From: Myxococcales bacterium
GTDB lineage: Bacteria; Myxococcota; UBA727; JABDBI01
Direction: 5' to 3'
DNA: 54,813 bases
Assembly: GCA_023248545.1 (NCBI GenBank)
Contig: JAHFEF010000007.1
Coordinates: forward strand, 1-54,813
Shown here: piece by piece, positions 34,584-42,133 of the stretch
Layout: each line of letters begins with the position of its first letter
How positions within the stretch are numbered: position 1 is the stretch's first letter
The notes under the pieces: generated by a model
Seen by the model: only the letters and a program-made list of their open reading frames with translations
Database searches by the model: none
Told to the model about the DNA's origin: nothing
Made by a program: the position numbers and the translations under genes

Positions 34584-34601
34584 CTATCATAATTTTGATA
34601 G
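34584..34601. promoter_or_regulatory. Candidate operator of the Phd/RelE module
   Basis: A perfect inverted repeat CTATCA-TAATTT-TGATAG lies ten bases upstream of the antitoxin start. Phd/YefM antitoxins bind short palindromes at their own promoters, so this is a natural autoregulation site. Confidence 0.5.
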
Positions 34602-34679
34602 GATTGGCAAGCGGGATGTGGCCAAAGTGGAGGGCGGCTGGACAAATGCTTTAAGCTGTCTTATCTCCTCTGAGGCACT

Positions 34680-35696
34680 ATGAAAAGCAAGATCGACCTG
34701 CGCAGCGACACAGTAACAAAACCCTCTTTGGCTATGAGGCAAGCAATTGCTGAAGCTAAGGTAGGCGACGATGTCATGGGCGAAGACCCCACCGTTAATC
34801 GTCTTGAAGCCTATGCTTCACAACTTTTAGGGAAAGAGGCAGCACTGTTTGTCACCTCGGGCACACAAGGCAATCTGCTCTCTCTTCTTGCACACTGTGG
34901 ACGTGGAGATGCCTGTATTTCCGGATACGAGTCACATATCTATCAATGGGAAACAGGAGGGAGTGCAGCTTTAGGAGGCATCCATCCACGGCCGTTCGCT
35001 TTTGAGAAAGATGGCACTCTGGATCTTCAAAAGATAGCAGCACTCATCAAGCCTGAGGATTGCCACTTTGCTAAAGAAAAGTTGCTGGCTCTGGAAAATA
35101 CCTATTGGGGACGCGCTTTGCCCCTTAAATACCTACAAGAAATCCCCGCATTTGCTAGAAAACATCAACTCAAGACTCACCTAGATGGCGCACGCCTATT
35201 CAATGCAGCTATAGCTAGTTCCGTGCCAGTAAAGGACATCGCTCAGCATTTTGATTCCGTTACTTTTTGTCTCTCCAAAGGGTTGGGAGCTCCCGTAGGC
35301 TCCATGATCTGCGGTACAAAGGAATTCATTGCCAATGTAAGGCGTCTAAGAAAGATGGTTGGAAGCGGGATGCGACAGGCAGGAATTCTTGCCGCAGCTG
35401 GCCTTTTTGCTCTTGAGAACAACGTGACAAGGCTCAAGGAAGACCACGATAACGCCACTTATTTGGCTCAACGACTCTCCAAAATCCCGTCTCTTCAAGG
35501 AAAGGTGGAAGTGCACACAAATATGGTCTTCATGAAGGCAGGGCCTGAAAGACTCACAGCTCTACCCCGGTTCCTCGAAAGTAAAGGAGTCATTATCTGG
35601 GGAGAAGATCCAATACGCCTCGTAACCCATCTCGATGTAAACCGAGCAGATATGGATATCGTTGCCAATACCTTTTATGAATTTTATAACTCTTAG
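34680..35696 (+). CDS. ltaE: Low-specificity L-threonine aldolase
   Basis: PLP enzyme of 338 aa that splits threonine or allo-threonine into glycine and acetaldehyde. It begins with the family hallmark IDLRSDTVTKPSLAMRQA, then 'AKVGDDVMGEDPTVNRLE' and 'LFVTSGTQGNLLSLLAH'. The PLP lysine is in SVTFCLSKGLGAPVGS. Length is normal. It marks the return to ordinary metabolic genes after the accessory island. Confidence 0.94.
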   Translation: MKSKIDLRSDTVTKPSLAMRQAIAEAKVGDDVMGEDPTVNRLEAYASQLLGKEAALFVTSGTQGNLLSLLAHCGRGDACISGYESHIYQWETGGSAALGGIHPRPFAFEKDGTLDLQKIAALIKPEDCHFAKEKLLALENTYWGRALPLKYLQEIPAFARKHQLKTHLDGARLFNAAIASSVPVKDIAQHFDSVTFCLSKGLGAPVGSMICGTKEFIANVRRLRKMVGSGMRQAGILAAAGLFALENNVTRLKEDHDNATYLAQRLSKIPSLQGKVEVHTNMVFMKAGPERLTALPRFLESKGVIIWGEDPIRLVTHLDVNRADMDIVANTFYEFYNS

Positions 35697-35797
35697 CACA
35701 TTTCTCTCAGATTCAATTTAACTCTCCGTGCTTCAACGATACAACTTGTTACATGTTATGTCTGACACTTGTTTCTAATATAGATGGCGTAAAGGTC

Positions 35798-36787
35798 TTA
35801 ACGATCAATCAACCGCATCTGTTGTTCACCATACCGAACACCAGATGTGACACCTGGAGAAAATGTATCGCTCAGCACTTTCATCTCATCTTGAGACAAA
35901 ACAAGCTTCGCGGCATTGAGGTTTTCCTCCAAGAAAGTCCTTCTTTTCGTGCCAGGAATCGGAACAATATCGTTCCCCAAATGAAGTAACCATGCGATGG
36001 CGACTTGACTGGCTGTGGCCTGTTTAGACTTGGCCATTTCTTGAATCACAGAAGCAATATGCTTGTTTGCTTCGAAATTTTCGCCCTGAAACCGCGGGTC
36101 TCTTCGTCGATAGTCGTCTTCAGGATATTCTTCTGCAGGTTTTACATCTCCCGTCAAAAAACCTCGGCCTAAAGGTGAAAACGGTACTAGGCCGATGTGA
36201 AGTTCTCTAAGCAAAGGAATAATGCGTTTTTCTAAGTTTCGCTCCCAAAGAGAATATTCACTTTGAAGTGCAGAGATTGGATGAGTTCGATGTGCTCGTC
36301 GAATGTTTTCTTCCCCGGCTTCTGAAAGACCCAAAAAGCGCACCTTTCCTTGTTTGACAAGCTGGCCCATGCATCCAACCACCTCTTCAATGGGAACTTC
36401 CGGGTCGACGCGATGCTGATAAAGAAGATCAACATGTTCGAGGCCTAGTCGCTTTAAAGACTCTTCAACCACTTTTTGGATATGTTTGGGGTGGCTATCA
36501 ACACCCTCTATCTTTCCATCCACGATTTTGAAACCAAACTTCGTGGCCACGATGGCCTGGTGACGTTTGCCTTTGAGGGCAAGCCCTAAAAGCTTTTCAT
36601 TCGTAAAAGGCCCATAAACCTCAGCGGTGTCAAAAAAATCGACGCCCAGGTCTAAGGCCCGATGAATGGTTGCAATAGATTCCGAATCATTTGGGGTGCC
36701 ATAAGATTGGCTCATGCCCATGCACCCGAGCCCAAGCTCGGATACTTCAAGGCCTTGATTGCCTAATTTGCGCTGATTTAACATCAT
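35798..36787 (-). CDS. Aldo/keto reductase
   Basis: NADPH-dependent carbonyl reductase of 329 aa with the (beta/alpha)8 fold. The catalytic tetrad is visible: Asp in GVDFFDTAEVYG, its Tyr (AEVYG), Lys in ATKFGF and His in LLYQHRVDP. The start RKLGNQGLEVSELGLGCMGM is that of the AKR13-like YajO/YakC group. Two adjacent ATG codons (36787, 36784) can serve as start. The physiological substrate is unknown. Confidence 0.93.
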   Translation of the reverse strand: MMLNQRKLGNQGLEVSELGLGCMGMSQSYGTPNDSESIATIHRALDLGVDFFDTAEVYGPFTNEKLLGLALKGKRHQAIVATKFGFKIVDGKIEGVDSHPKHIQKVVEESLKRLGLEHVDLLYQHRVDPEVPIEEVVGCMGQLVKQGKVRFLGLSEAGEENIRRAHRTHPISALQSEYSLWERNLEKRIIPLLRELHIGLVPFSPLGRGFLTGDVKPAEEYPEDDYRRRDPRFQGENFEANKHIASVIQEMAKSKQATASQVAIAWLLHLGNDIVPIPGTKRRTFLEENLNAAKLVLSQDEMKVLSDTFSPGVTSGVRYGEQQMRLIDR

Positions 36788-36944
36788 TCCTGTCTATGAG
36801 AACAACCTTGTTGATGCAACCACTGTAGTGATGCATTTTTTGGCCCCCTGGACGTAACTACTCAGGCAGGTTTTGATAAATTGGTCAGGATTGCTTTGCC
36901 TCCCACCCACTTGCAAGGCGGTATTTTTATGATATTTAAGTGAG

Positions 36945-37517
36945 ATGACTAAATATGTAAATATAACCCTGCTGCTAGTGAGCATTAGTGGGGGCAGCTT
37001 GGCATACCAAGCCGAAATAAATAATGCAGAGGCTGGTTTTCAGGCTAGAAAACCGGCAGATAGAAAGCTATTGGATGCTTGTAAAGAGGGTAATCTTGAA
37101 CTGGCTCATCAAGCGATAGCAGAAGGAGCCAATGTCAATTTTAGAATAGGCAATACCACACCTCTTCAACTGGCTTCAACGTTTCTAATTGATACTAAGA
37201 GGTTTTGGGAAGTTAGACCATTGCCATCACCAGCATTGGTACGGTTGTTGTTGGCCTATGGGGCGGATCCATTTGTGCGTTTTCATTCACTAGTTATTAA
37301 CGAGTGGACGATTTTGTTCCAGGCGAAATTTTACCTGAGCATGTCTCAAAGATTTTCTTCGTGGGGCGGACAAGGGAACGTATGGACCGAAGAAAGGAGC
37401 TTATTGGCCAAAGAGATTATTCAAATCTTGGAAAAGGTCGAAGTCGAAGCAGAAAAGATTAAAACCAGATTGATCTTTGATGTAGGCGCTTATAGGCCAT
37501 GCAATCAAAGCCTTTGA
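36945..37517 (+). CDS. Exported ankyrin-repeat protein
   Basis: A 190-aa protein with a signal-peptide-like start (ITLLLVSISGGSLAYQ) and two ankyrin-type repeats: residues 41-66 (KLLDACKEGNLELAHQAIAEGANVN with the following TTPLQLAS) and 97-112 (ALVRLLLAYGADP). The C-terminal third is helical and charged (AKEIIQILEKVEVEAEKIK). Ankyrin repeats mediate protein-protein contacts, and exported versions are frequent in host-associated bacteria. It stands alone between a divergent reductase gene and gatC. Confidence 0.75.
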   Translation: MTKYVNITLLLVSISGGSLAYQAEINNAEAGFQARKPADRKLLDACKEGNLELAHQAIAEGANVNFRIGNTTPLQLASTFLIDTKRFWEVRPLPSPALVRLLLAYGADPFVRFHSLVINEWTILFQAKFYLSMSQRFSSWGGQGNVWTEERSLLAKEIIQILEKVEVEAEKIKTRLIFDVGAYRPCNQSL

Positions 37518-37621
37518 ACCAAAGCATTCTAAACCCTATGCGGCCCTCTTGCCCTGTTTTCTTGTTTTTCTTGTTTCGACACTGAGTTGCCACTGGCACA
37601 GGTTTGGGCTAGGAAAATCCC

Positions 37622-37906
37622 ATGCAATTTTCCCACGATGACATGACCAAACTGGCACGCCTCTCTCGGCTTCACCTCAACGAGGCAGAACTCGGCGCAA
37701 GGCAAAAAGATCTGGAGCAAATTCTGGGCTACGTTCAGACCTTGCAAGCCATCGATATTTCTCAAACTAAACCCATGACACATGCCGTTCCGATGGAGCT
37801 GCACCTGCGGGCCGACGAACCGAAACCCGGCATTGGTCGCGAAGGCTTGCTGGGTTCTGCGGGCTATGAAGACGGCTTGATCAAAGTTCCAAAAATTATC
37901 GAGTAA
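37622..37906 (+). CDS. gatC: Asp/Glu-tRNA amidotransferase subunit C
   Basis: Small subunit of 94 aa that ties GatA to GatB in the enzyme that amidates mischarged Glu-tRNA(Gln) and Asp-tRNA(Asn). It has the family pattern MTKLARLSRLHLNEAELGA, 'DLEQILGYVQTLQAIDI' and the Pro-rich 'MELHLRADEPKPGI' linker. The ATG follows TAGGAAAA. gatA starts five bases downstream. gatB is not in this window. Confidence 0.95.
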   Translation: MQFSHDDMTKLARLSRLHLNEAELGARQKDLEQILGYVQTLQAIDISQTKPMTHAVPMELHLRADEPKPGIGREGLLGSAGYEDGLIKVPKIIE

Positions 37907-37911
37907 ATCCT

Positions 37912-39339
37912 ATGAAAACACTTAGTCAAATCAGTCTGGCCTTAAACAAGGGCGAAGTTTCCAGCGTCGAACTCACAAAGGCCTGTCTTGCTAGAATCGA
38001 ACAAAAGAATGCCGAGTTGGGTTGCTATTTGCATGTGGCCAGTGCGTCGGCTTTACAAACAGCAGAACAATCCGATCAACGCCGTCGGCAAGGCCAAGCT
38101 TTAGGTGAACTAGACGGCGTGCCGGTGGGCATCAAAGACATGATTTTTTGCGCTGGCATGCCTGTAACCGCTGCCAGCAAGATTTTGGAAGGCTATCAGG
38201 CACCCTATGACGCCACGGTGACGCGCAATCTCAAACGAGCGGGTGCTGTGATTTTGGGCAAGCTGAATCAAGACGAGTTTGCCATGGGATCTTCCGGTGA
38301 AAACAGTGCTTATCAAGTTTGCAAAAACCCGATTGATCTGACGCGTGCTCCGGGCGGGTCCTCGAGTGGCTCGGCTGCGGCGGTGGTCGCTGATATGGGC
38401 TATGGAACTTTGGGGACCGATACAGGCGGCTCTGTCAGGCAACCAGCCTCTTTTTGTGGCATCGCGGGTTTGAAGCCAACCTATGGCCGCGTGTCGCGTT
38501 ATGGCGTAATCGCTTATGCAAGCTCCCTCGACCAAGTGGGCGTATTTGGGCATGGCGTGAAAGATGCCGCGATGATGCTTTCGGGGATTGCTGGCTATGA
38601 CGAACGAGATTCCACCAGCGTCAACATGCCCGTGCCAAACTATGCAGGCTTATTAACGGGTGAACTCAAGGGCAAAAAAATAGGCATTCCCAAAGAATAT
38701 TTTATTGAGGGCTTAAACCCAGAAGTCAAAGCTTGCGTTGAGAACGCTGTCAAAGCGCTTGAATCACGAGGGGCCCAAGCGATACCCCTATCGTTGCCTT
38801 ATACGAAAGAAGCGTTAGCAACTTATTATATTATTGCGACGGCCGAGGCATCTTCGAATTTGTCACGTTACGATGGCATTCGATACGGGCCTCGATTGGG
38901 CGAAGAGCATGGCCTCAAAGCCGTCTACGAAGAAACGCGTGGGCAGCTGTTTGGCACCGAGGTGAAACGCCGAATTTTGTTGGGCAGCTATGTGCTCAGT
39001 GCGGGCTATTACGATGCCTATTATGTGCGGGCTCAGAAAGTACGCAGCCTGATCGCCCAAGATTTCAGGAAGGCCTTCGAACGAGTCGATGCAATCATTT
39101 GTCCAACCGCCCCGACACCAGCTTTTAAGTTGGGCGAAAAAACAAATAATCCGTTGGAAATGTATTTGGCCGATATTTTCACGATTCCGGTTAATTTGGG
39201 CGGCCTGCCTGGTATTTCTGTTCCCGCGGGCTATTCGAAAGATCAGTTGCCCATCGGCGCGCAACTCATCGGCAAACCATTTGGCGAAGCCGAATTGTTA
39301 AACACGGCCTACGCTTTGGAGAAAGAACTCAATGTCTAA
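37912..39339 (+). CDS. gatA: Asp/Glu-tRNA amidotransferase subunit A
   Basis: Amidase subunit of 475 aa that releases ammonia from glutamine for tRNA-dependent amidation. The Ser-Ser-Lys triad is present: Lys in GVPVGIKDM, and the two serines in the APGGSSSGSAAAVVADMG signature (nucleophile in the TDTGGSVRQPASFCG stretch). The C-terminal 'NLGGLPGISVPAGYS' is standard. It overlaps the HIT gene by eight bases, so gatC-gatA-HIT-pckA form a continuous run. Confidence 0.97.
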   Translation: MKTLSQISLALNKGEVSSVELTKACLARIEQKNAELGCYLHVASASALQTAEQSDQRRRQGQALGELDGVPVGIKDMIFCAGMPVTAASKILEGYQAPYDATVTRNLKRAGAVILGKLNQDEFAMGSSGENSAYQVCKNPIDLTRAPGGSSSGSAAAVVADMGYGTLGTDTGGSVRQPASFCGIAGLKPTYGRVSRYGVIAYASSLDQVGVFGHGVKDAAMMLSGIAGYDERDSTSVNMPVPNYAGLLTGELKGKKIGIPKEYFIEGLNPEVKACVENAVKALESRGAQAIPLSLPYTKEALATYYIIATAEASSNLSRYDGIRYGPRLGEEHGLKAVYEETRGQLFGTEVKRRILLGSYVLSAGYYDAYYVRAQKVRSLIAQDFRKAFERVDAIICPTAPTPAFKLGEKTNNPLEMYLADIFTIPVNLGGLPGISVPAGYSKDQLPIGAQLIGKPFGEAELLNTAYALEKELNV

Positions 39340-39673
39340 GTGCTTATTTTGTGAGATTATTGCCGGAAGAATTCCGGGTGAAATGGTCGGACAGACAGAT
39401 TCGTTGGTGGCGTTTCGCGATATTAACCCCCAAGCGCCGGTGCATGTGCTGATTGTGCCTAAAGAACATATTGAGTCAATGCGCAGTTTAGAAAAAAAAC
39501 ATGCCCCATTGGTCGGCGAAATGGCTTTGATGGCCCAGCAACTGGCTGAAGACGTCGGCTATGGTCAAGATTATCGCTTGGTCATGAATACTGGGATCAA
39601 CGCCGGGCAAAGTGTGTTTCACTTACATATGCATCTGTTGAGCGGCCGAGATTTCACTTGGCCACCGGGGTAG
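39332..39673 (+). CDS. HIT-family protein (HinT-like)
   Basis: A 113-aa histidine-triad nucleotide-binding protein, probably a purine-nucleoside phosphoramidase. It starts with CLFCEIIAGRIPGEMV and carries the triad HLHMHLLSGRDF near the C-terminus. Its start lies inside gatA (eight-base overlap) and pckA begins directly after it. Confidence 0.94.
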   Translation: MSKCLFCEIIAGRIPGEMVGQTDSLVAFRDINPQAPVHVLIVPKEHIESMRSLEKKHAPLVGEMALMAQQLAEDVGYGQDYRLVMNTGINAGQSVFHLHMHLLSGRDFTWPPG

Positions 39674-39677
39674 AAAA

Positions 39678-41192
39678 TTGTACAAGCCGTTCATGCATCA
39701 CAATTTGCCACTCAGTGTTTTGATTGAAGAGGCTATTCGACGAGGCGAAGGCCTGTTAAGTGCACAAGGTGCTTTTGTTGTCCATACGGGCAAATATACG
39801 GGTCGTTCGCCGAGCGATAAGTTTACGGTTGAAGACAATATGACCCAAGACACGGTCTGGTGGGGGCCGATCAATCAAAAAATGCAGCCGGCGCAGGCGC
39901 AAAAACTCTACGAGCGCCTCTGGGCTTATTTGAAGCAGCGGGATTATTTTGCCCAAGATTTATATGCGGGTGCCAGCAAACAACACCGACTCAAAATTCG
40001 CGTGCTTACCGAGCGGGCATGGCACAGTGCGTTTGCCAAAAACATGTTTCTGACGCCGTCGGCGTCTGAATTGGCAGGCTTTGAGCCCGAATTCACTGTC
40101 TATCAAGCACCCGGCTTTAAAGCCGACCCGGCCATGGATGGCACGCGTTCAGAAGTCGGCGTGATCTTGGATTTTGCTGCCAAGCGGATCCTAATTTGTG
40201 GCACTGAATACGCCGGCGAAATCAAAAAAAGCGTGTTCACACTCTTAAACTATATTTTGCCAGGCAAAGGCGTCATGGGCATGCATTGTTCAGCCAACAT
40301 GGCCAATAATGGCGACGTCGCTATATTTTTCGGCTTGAGTGGCACAGGTAAAACTACTTTATCGGCCGACCCCGAAAGACTGTTGATCGGTGACGACGAG
40401 CATGGCTGGGATGAATCGGGCGTGTTTAATTTCGAAGGGGGCTGTTACGCCAAAGTGATCAAGTTGAGTCCCAAAGATGAGCCTGAGATTTTCAAAACCA
40501 CACAAACATTTGGGACGCTGCTCGAAAACGTGGTGATTAACCCGGAAACCCGTGAGTTAGACTTAAACGATGATAGGCTCACCGAAAATACACGTGCCAG
40601 CTATGATATTACGCAGATTTCGAACGCCCATCTCGAGGGCACTGGTGGTCATCCCAAGCATATTATCATGCTGACTTGCGACGCTTTTGGTGTCTTGCCC
40701 CCCATCTCGAAGCTCACACCTGAGCAGGCTATGTATCACTTTATTAACGGCTACACGGCGAGAGTAGCGGGGACTGAGCGCGGCGTCAAAGAACCAACAG
40801 CTGTGTTTTCGGCCTGTTTTGGGGCACCATTTATGGCTAGGCCGCCCAGCGTTTATGGCAAGTTGTTGACCGAAAAAATGGCTCATCACAACGCCCAGTG
40901 CTGGTTGGTGAATACGGGCTGGTCTGGCGGACCCTACGGCGTGGGTAACCGCATGAAGATCAGCTGGACACGGGCCTTATTGCACTCGGCATTATCGGGC
41001 GAACTTCAAAAAGGCCCGTTTGTGAAAGAGCCATTTTTTGGGTTGGCAATTCCCAGCCAGGTTGCCGGTGTTCCCTCTGAGATTCTAGACCCCAAGCGGG
41101 CTTGGAGTGACCCAGCTGCTTATGATGCCAAAGCCAAAGAGCTTTTGAAGTTGTTTAAAGACAACTACGAAGGCAATGTTAACTTGCGGTAA
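39678..41192 (+). CDS. pckA: Phosphoenolpyruvate carboxykinase (ATP)
   Basis: Gluconeogenic enzyme of about 500 aa that turns oxaloacetate and ATP into phosphoenolpyruvate. Characteristic pieces are 'HTGKYTGRSPSDKFTVED', the 'MHCSANM' metal-binding region, the kinase motif GLSGTGKTTLS, 'GDDEHGW' and 'NTRASYDITQISNAH'. The frame opens with TTG at 39678; an ATG at 39693 starts the family-typical HHNLP and may be the true start, though neither has a clear ribosome-binding site. The gene ends at a REP-like hairpin. Confidence 0.96.
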   Translation: MYKPFMHHNLPLSVLIEEAIRRGEGLLSAQGAFVVHTGKYTGRSPSDKFTVEDNMTQDTVWWGPINQKMQPAQAQKLYERLWAYLKQRDYFAQDLYAGASKQHRLKIRVLTERAWHSAFAKNMFLTPSASELAGFEPEFTVYQAPGFKADPAMDGTRSEVGVILDFAAKRILICGTEYAGEIKKSVFTLLNYILPGKGVMGMHCSANMANNGDVAIFFGLSGTGKTTLSADPERLLIGDDEHGWDESGVFNFEGGCYAKVIKLSPKDEPEIFKTTQTFGTLLENVVINPETRELDLNDDRLTENTRASYDITQISNAHLEGTGGHPKHIIMLTCDAFGVLPPISKLTPEQAMYHFINGYTARVAGTERGVKEPTAVFSACFGAPFMARPPSVYGKLLTEKMAHHNAQCWLVNTGWSGGPYGVGNRMKISWTRALLHSALSGELQKGPFVKEPFFGLAIPSQVAGVPSEILDPKRAWSDPAAYDAKAKELLKLFKDNYEGNVNLR

Positions 41193-41203
41193 ATTTTCTT
41201 TGC

Positions 41204-41261
41204 CCCCCTCTCCAGTTGCTGGAGAGGGGGTTGGGGGGTGAGGTAGGACCCTTACCTCACC
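41204..41261. repeat. REP-like hairpins between convergent genes
   Basis: CCCCTCTCCAGTTGCTGGAGAGGGG forms one hairpin; GGTGAGGTAGG and CCTTACCTCACC form a second one (41237-41261) that covers the stop of the H1-like gene. Sequence and arrangement match the REP-like element at 5365-5462. The position suggests a two-way terminator. Confidence 0.65.
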
Positions 41262-42085
41262 GGTCGCTTGAGGCCCCACTCGCCTAATTTGCGGCGAATC
41301 GTGTGCTCTGAAAGCCCCGTCACGGCGGCTAACTGCTTGTTGCTCAGCTTCTTATAGTTTTGCTTGATAAAAGCATTCGGGTTGGCAGGCTTTTTCGAGG
41401 CTGCCTTTTTCTTGGCAGCGACTTTTTTGACGGGTGCCTTTTTCTTCGGCGCGACTTTTTTAGCCACTGGCTTTTTCTTGGGAACTGGTTTTTTCGGCGC
41501 GGCTTTTTTAACGGGCGCTTTTTTCTTGGCGACTGCTTTTTTAGCAGGCACTTTTTTCTTGGGGGCTGGCTTTTTGGCCACCGGCTTCTTCTTGGGTACA
41601 GGCTTTTTAGCCACTGGTTTCTTAGCGGCAGGCTTTTTAGACTCTGTTTTTTTAGCCACAGGCTTCTTGGCCGCTGGCTCAGGTTTCTTTTTGGGCTCTG
41701 GTTTCTTCTTCGTATTGGCTGCAGAGGGCTTGGCAATCTGTGTAATCTGAATCGCAGCCCCTTTGAGCACCCCTTCGCCGCCTGAGACGTAAGCCAACAA
41801 CACTTGGGACGTGCTCGATTCTTTAACACGAGCAAATCGGTTATTGAGTGTGTCGTAGACTAGGCTTCCCACGGCGTAGTTTTCTTTGGAGGAAAGCGGC
41901 TTTCTCTCGTTTTTCTTGACCATGGCAGCGGCGCGTTCAATCATGCCACGACGCCAAGCAAGCGCCCCCTCAGAGGCTTCATCGAATTCTTCGTTATCAG
42001 AAGCAACATTGGCCTCCTCGTCAAATTCGCTGACGCTGTCGTGCAGATGTTCGAGTTCTTCAAGCTGCTTGCTGCTTAATATCAT
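41252..42085 (-). CDS. Histone-H1-like Lys/Ala/Pro-rich protein with C-terminal HTH
   Basis: A 277-aa basic protein in three parts. The N-terminal third is acidic to neutral and contains a small beta domain (YAVGSLVYDTLNNRFARVKES, about 68-110). Residues about 120-232 are a repetitive tail of KKPVAKKPAPKK-type units, as in histone H1 and its bacterial imitators. Residues about 236-277 form a helix-turn-helix (LSNKQLAAVTGLSEHTIRRKL) with a basic end. The tail binds DNA without sequence preference; the HTH may add specificity. Several long frames on the other strand here are only mirror images of the Lys codons. Confidence 0.8.
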   Translation of the reverse strand: MILSSKQLEELEHLHDSVSEFDEEANVASDNEEFDEASEGALAWRRGMIERAAAMVKKNERKPLSSKENYAVGSLVYDTLNNRFARVKESSTSQVLLAYVSGGEGVLKGAAIQITQIAKPSAANTKKKPEPKKKPEPAAKKPVAKKTESKKPAAKKPVAKKPVPKKKPVAKKPAPKKKVPAKKAVAKKKAPVKKAAPKKPVPKKKPVAKKVAPKKKAPVKKVAAKKKAASKKPANPNAFIKQNYKKLSNKQLAAVTGLSEHTIRRKLGEWGLKRPVR

Positions 42086-42133
42086 GCGATTATGTATAGC
42101 TTAAAAATGAGCTCCATGCTAGGGCCATCGATC

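Noticed and set aside
26843..34601. Integron cassette array, suggested by many small genes, toxin-antitoxin pairs and repeats
   Set aside because: Genes lie on both strands, the repeats resemble the trpS end and a coding tail rather than attC sites, and no integrase was seen.
41344..41835. Three overlapping frames of 128-163 codons opposite or beside the H1-like gene
   Set aside because: They arise from the repetitive Lys/Ala/Pro codons of the real gene read in other frames; the protein with a sensible start, tail and HTH is the minus-strand one.
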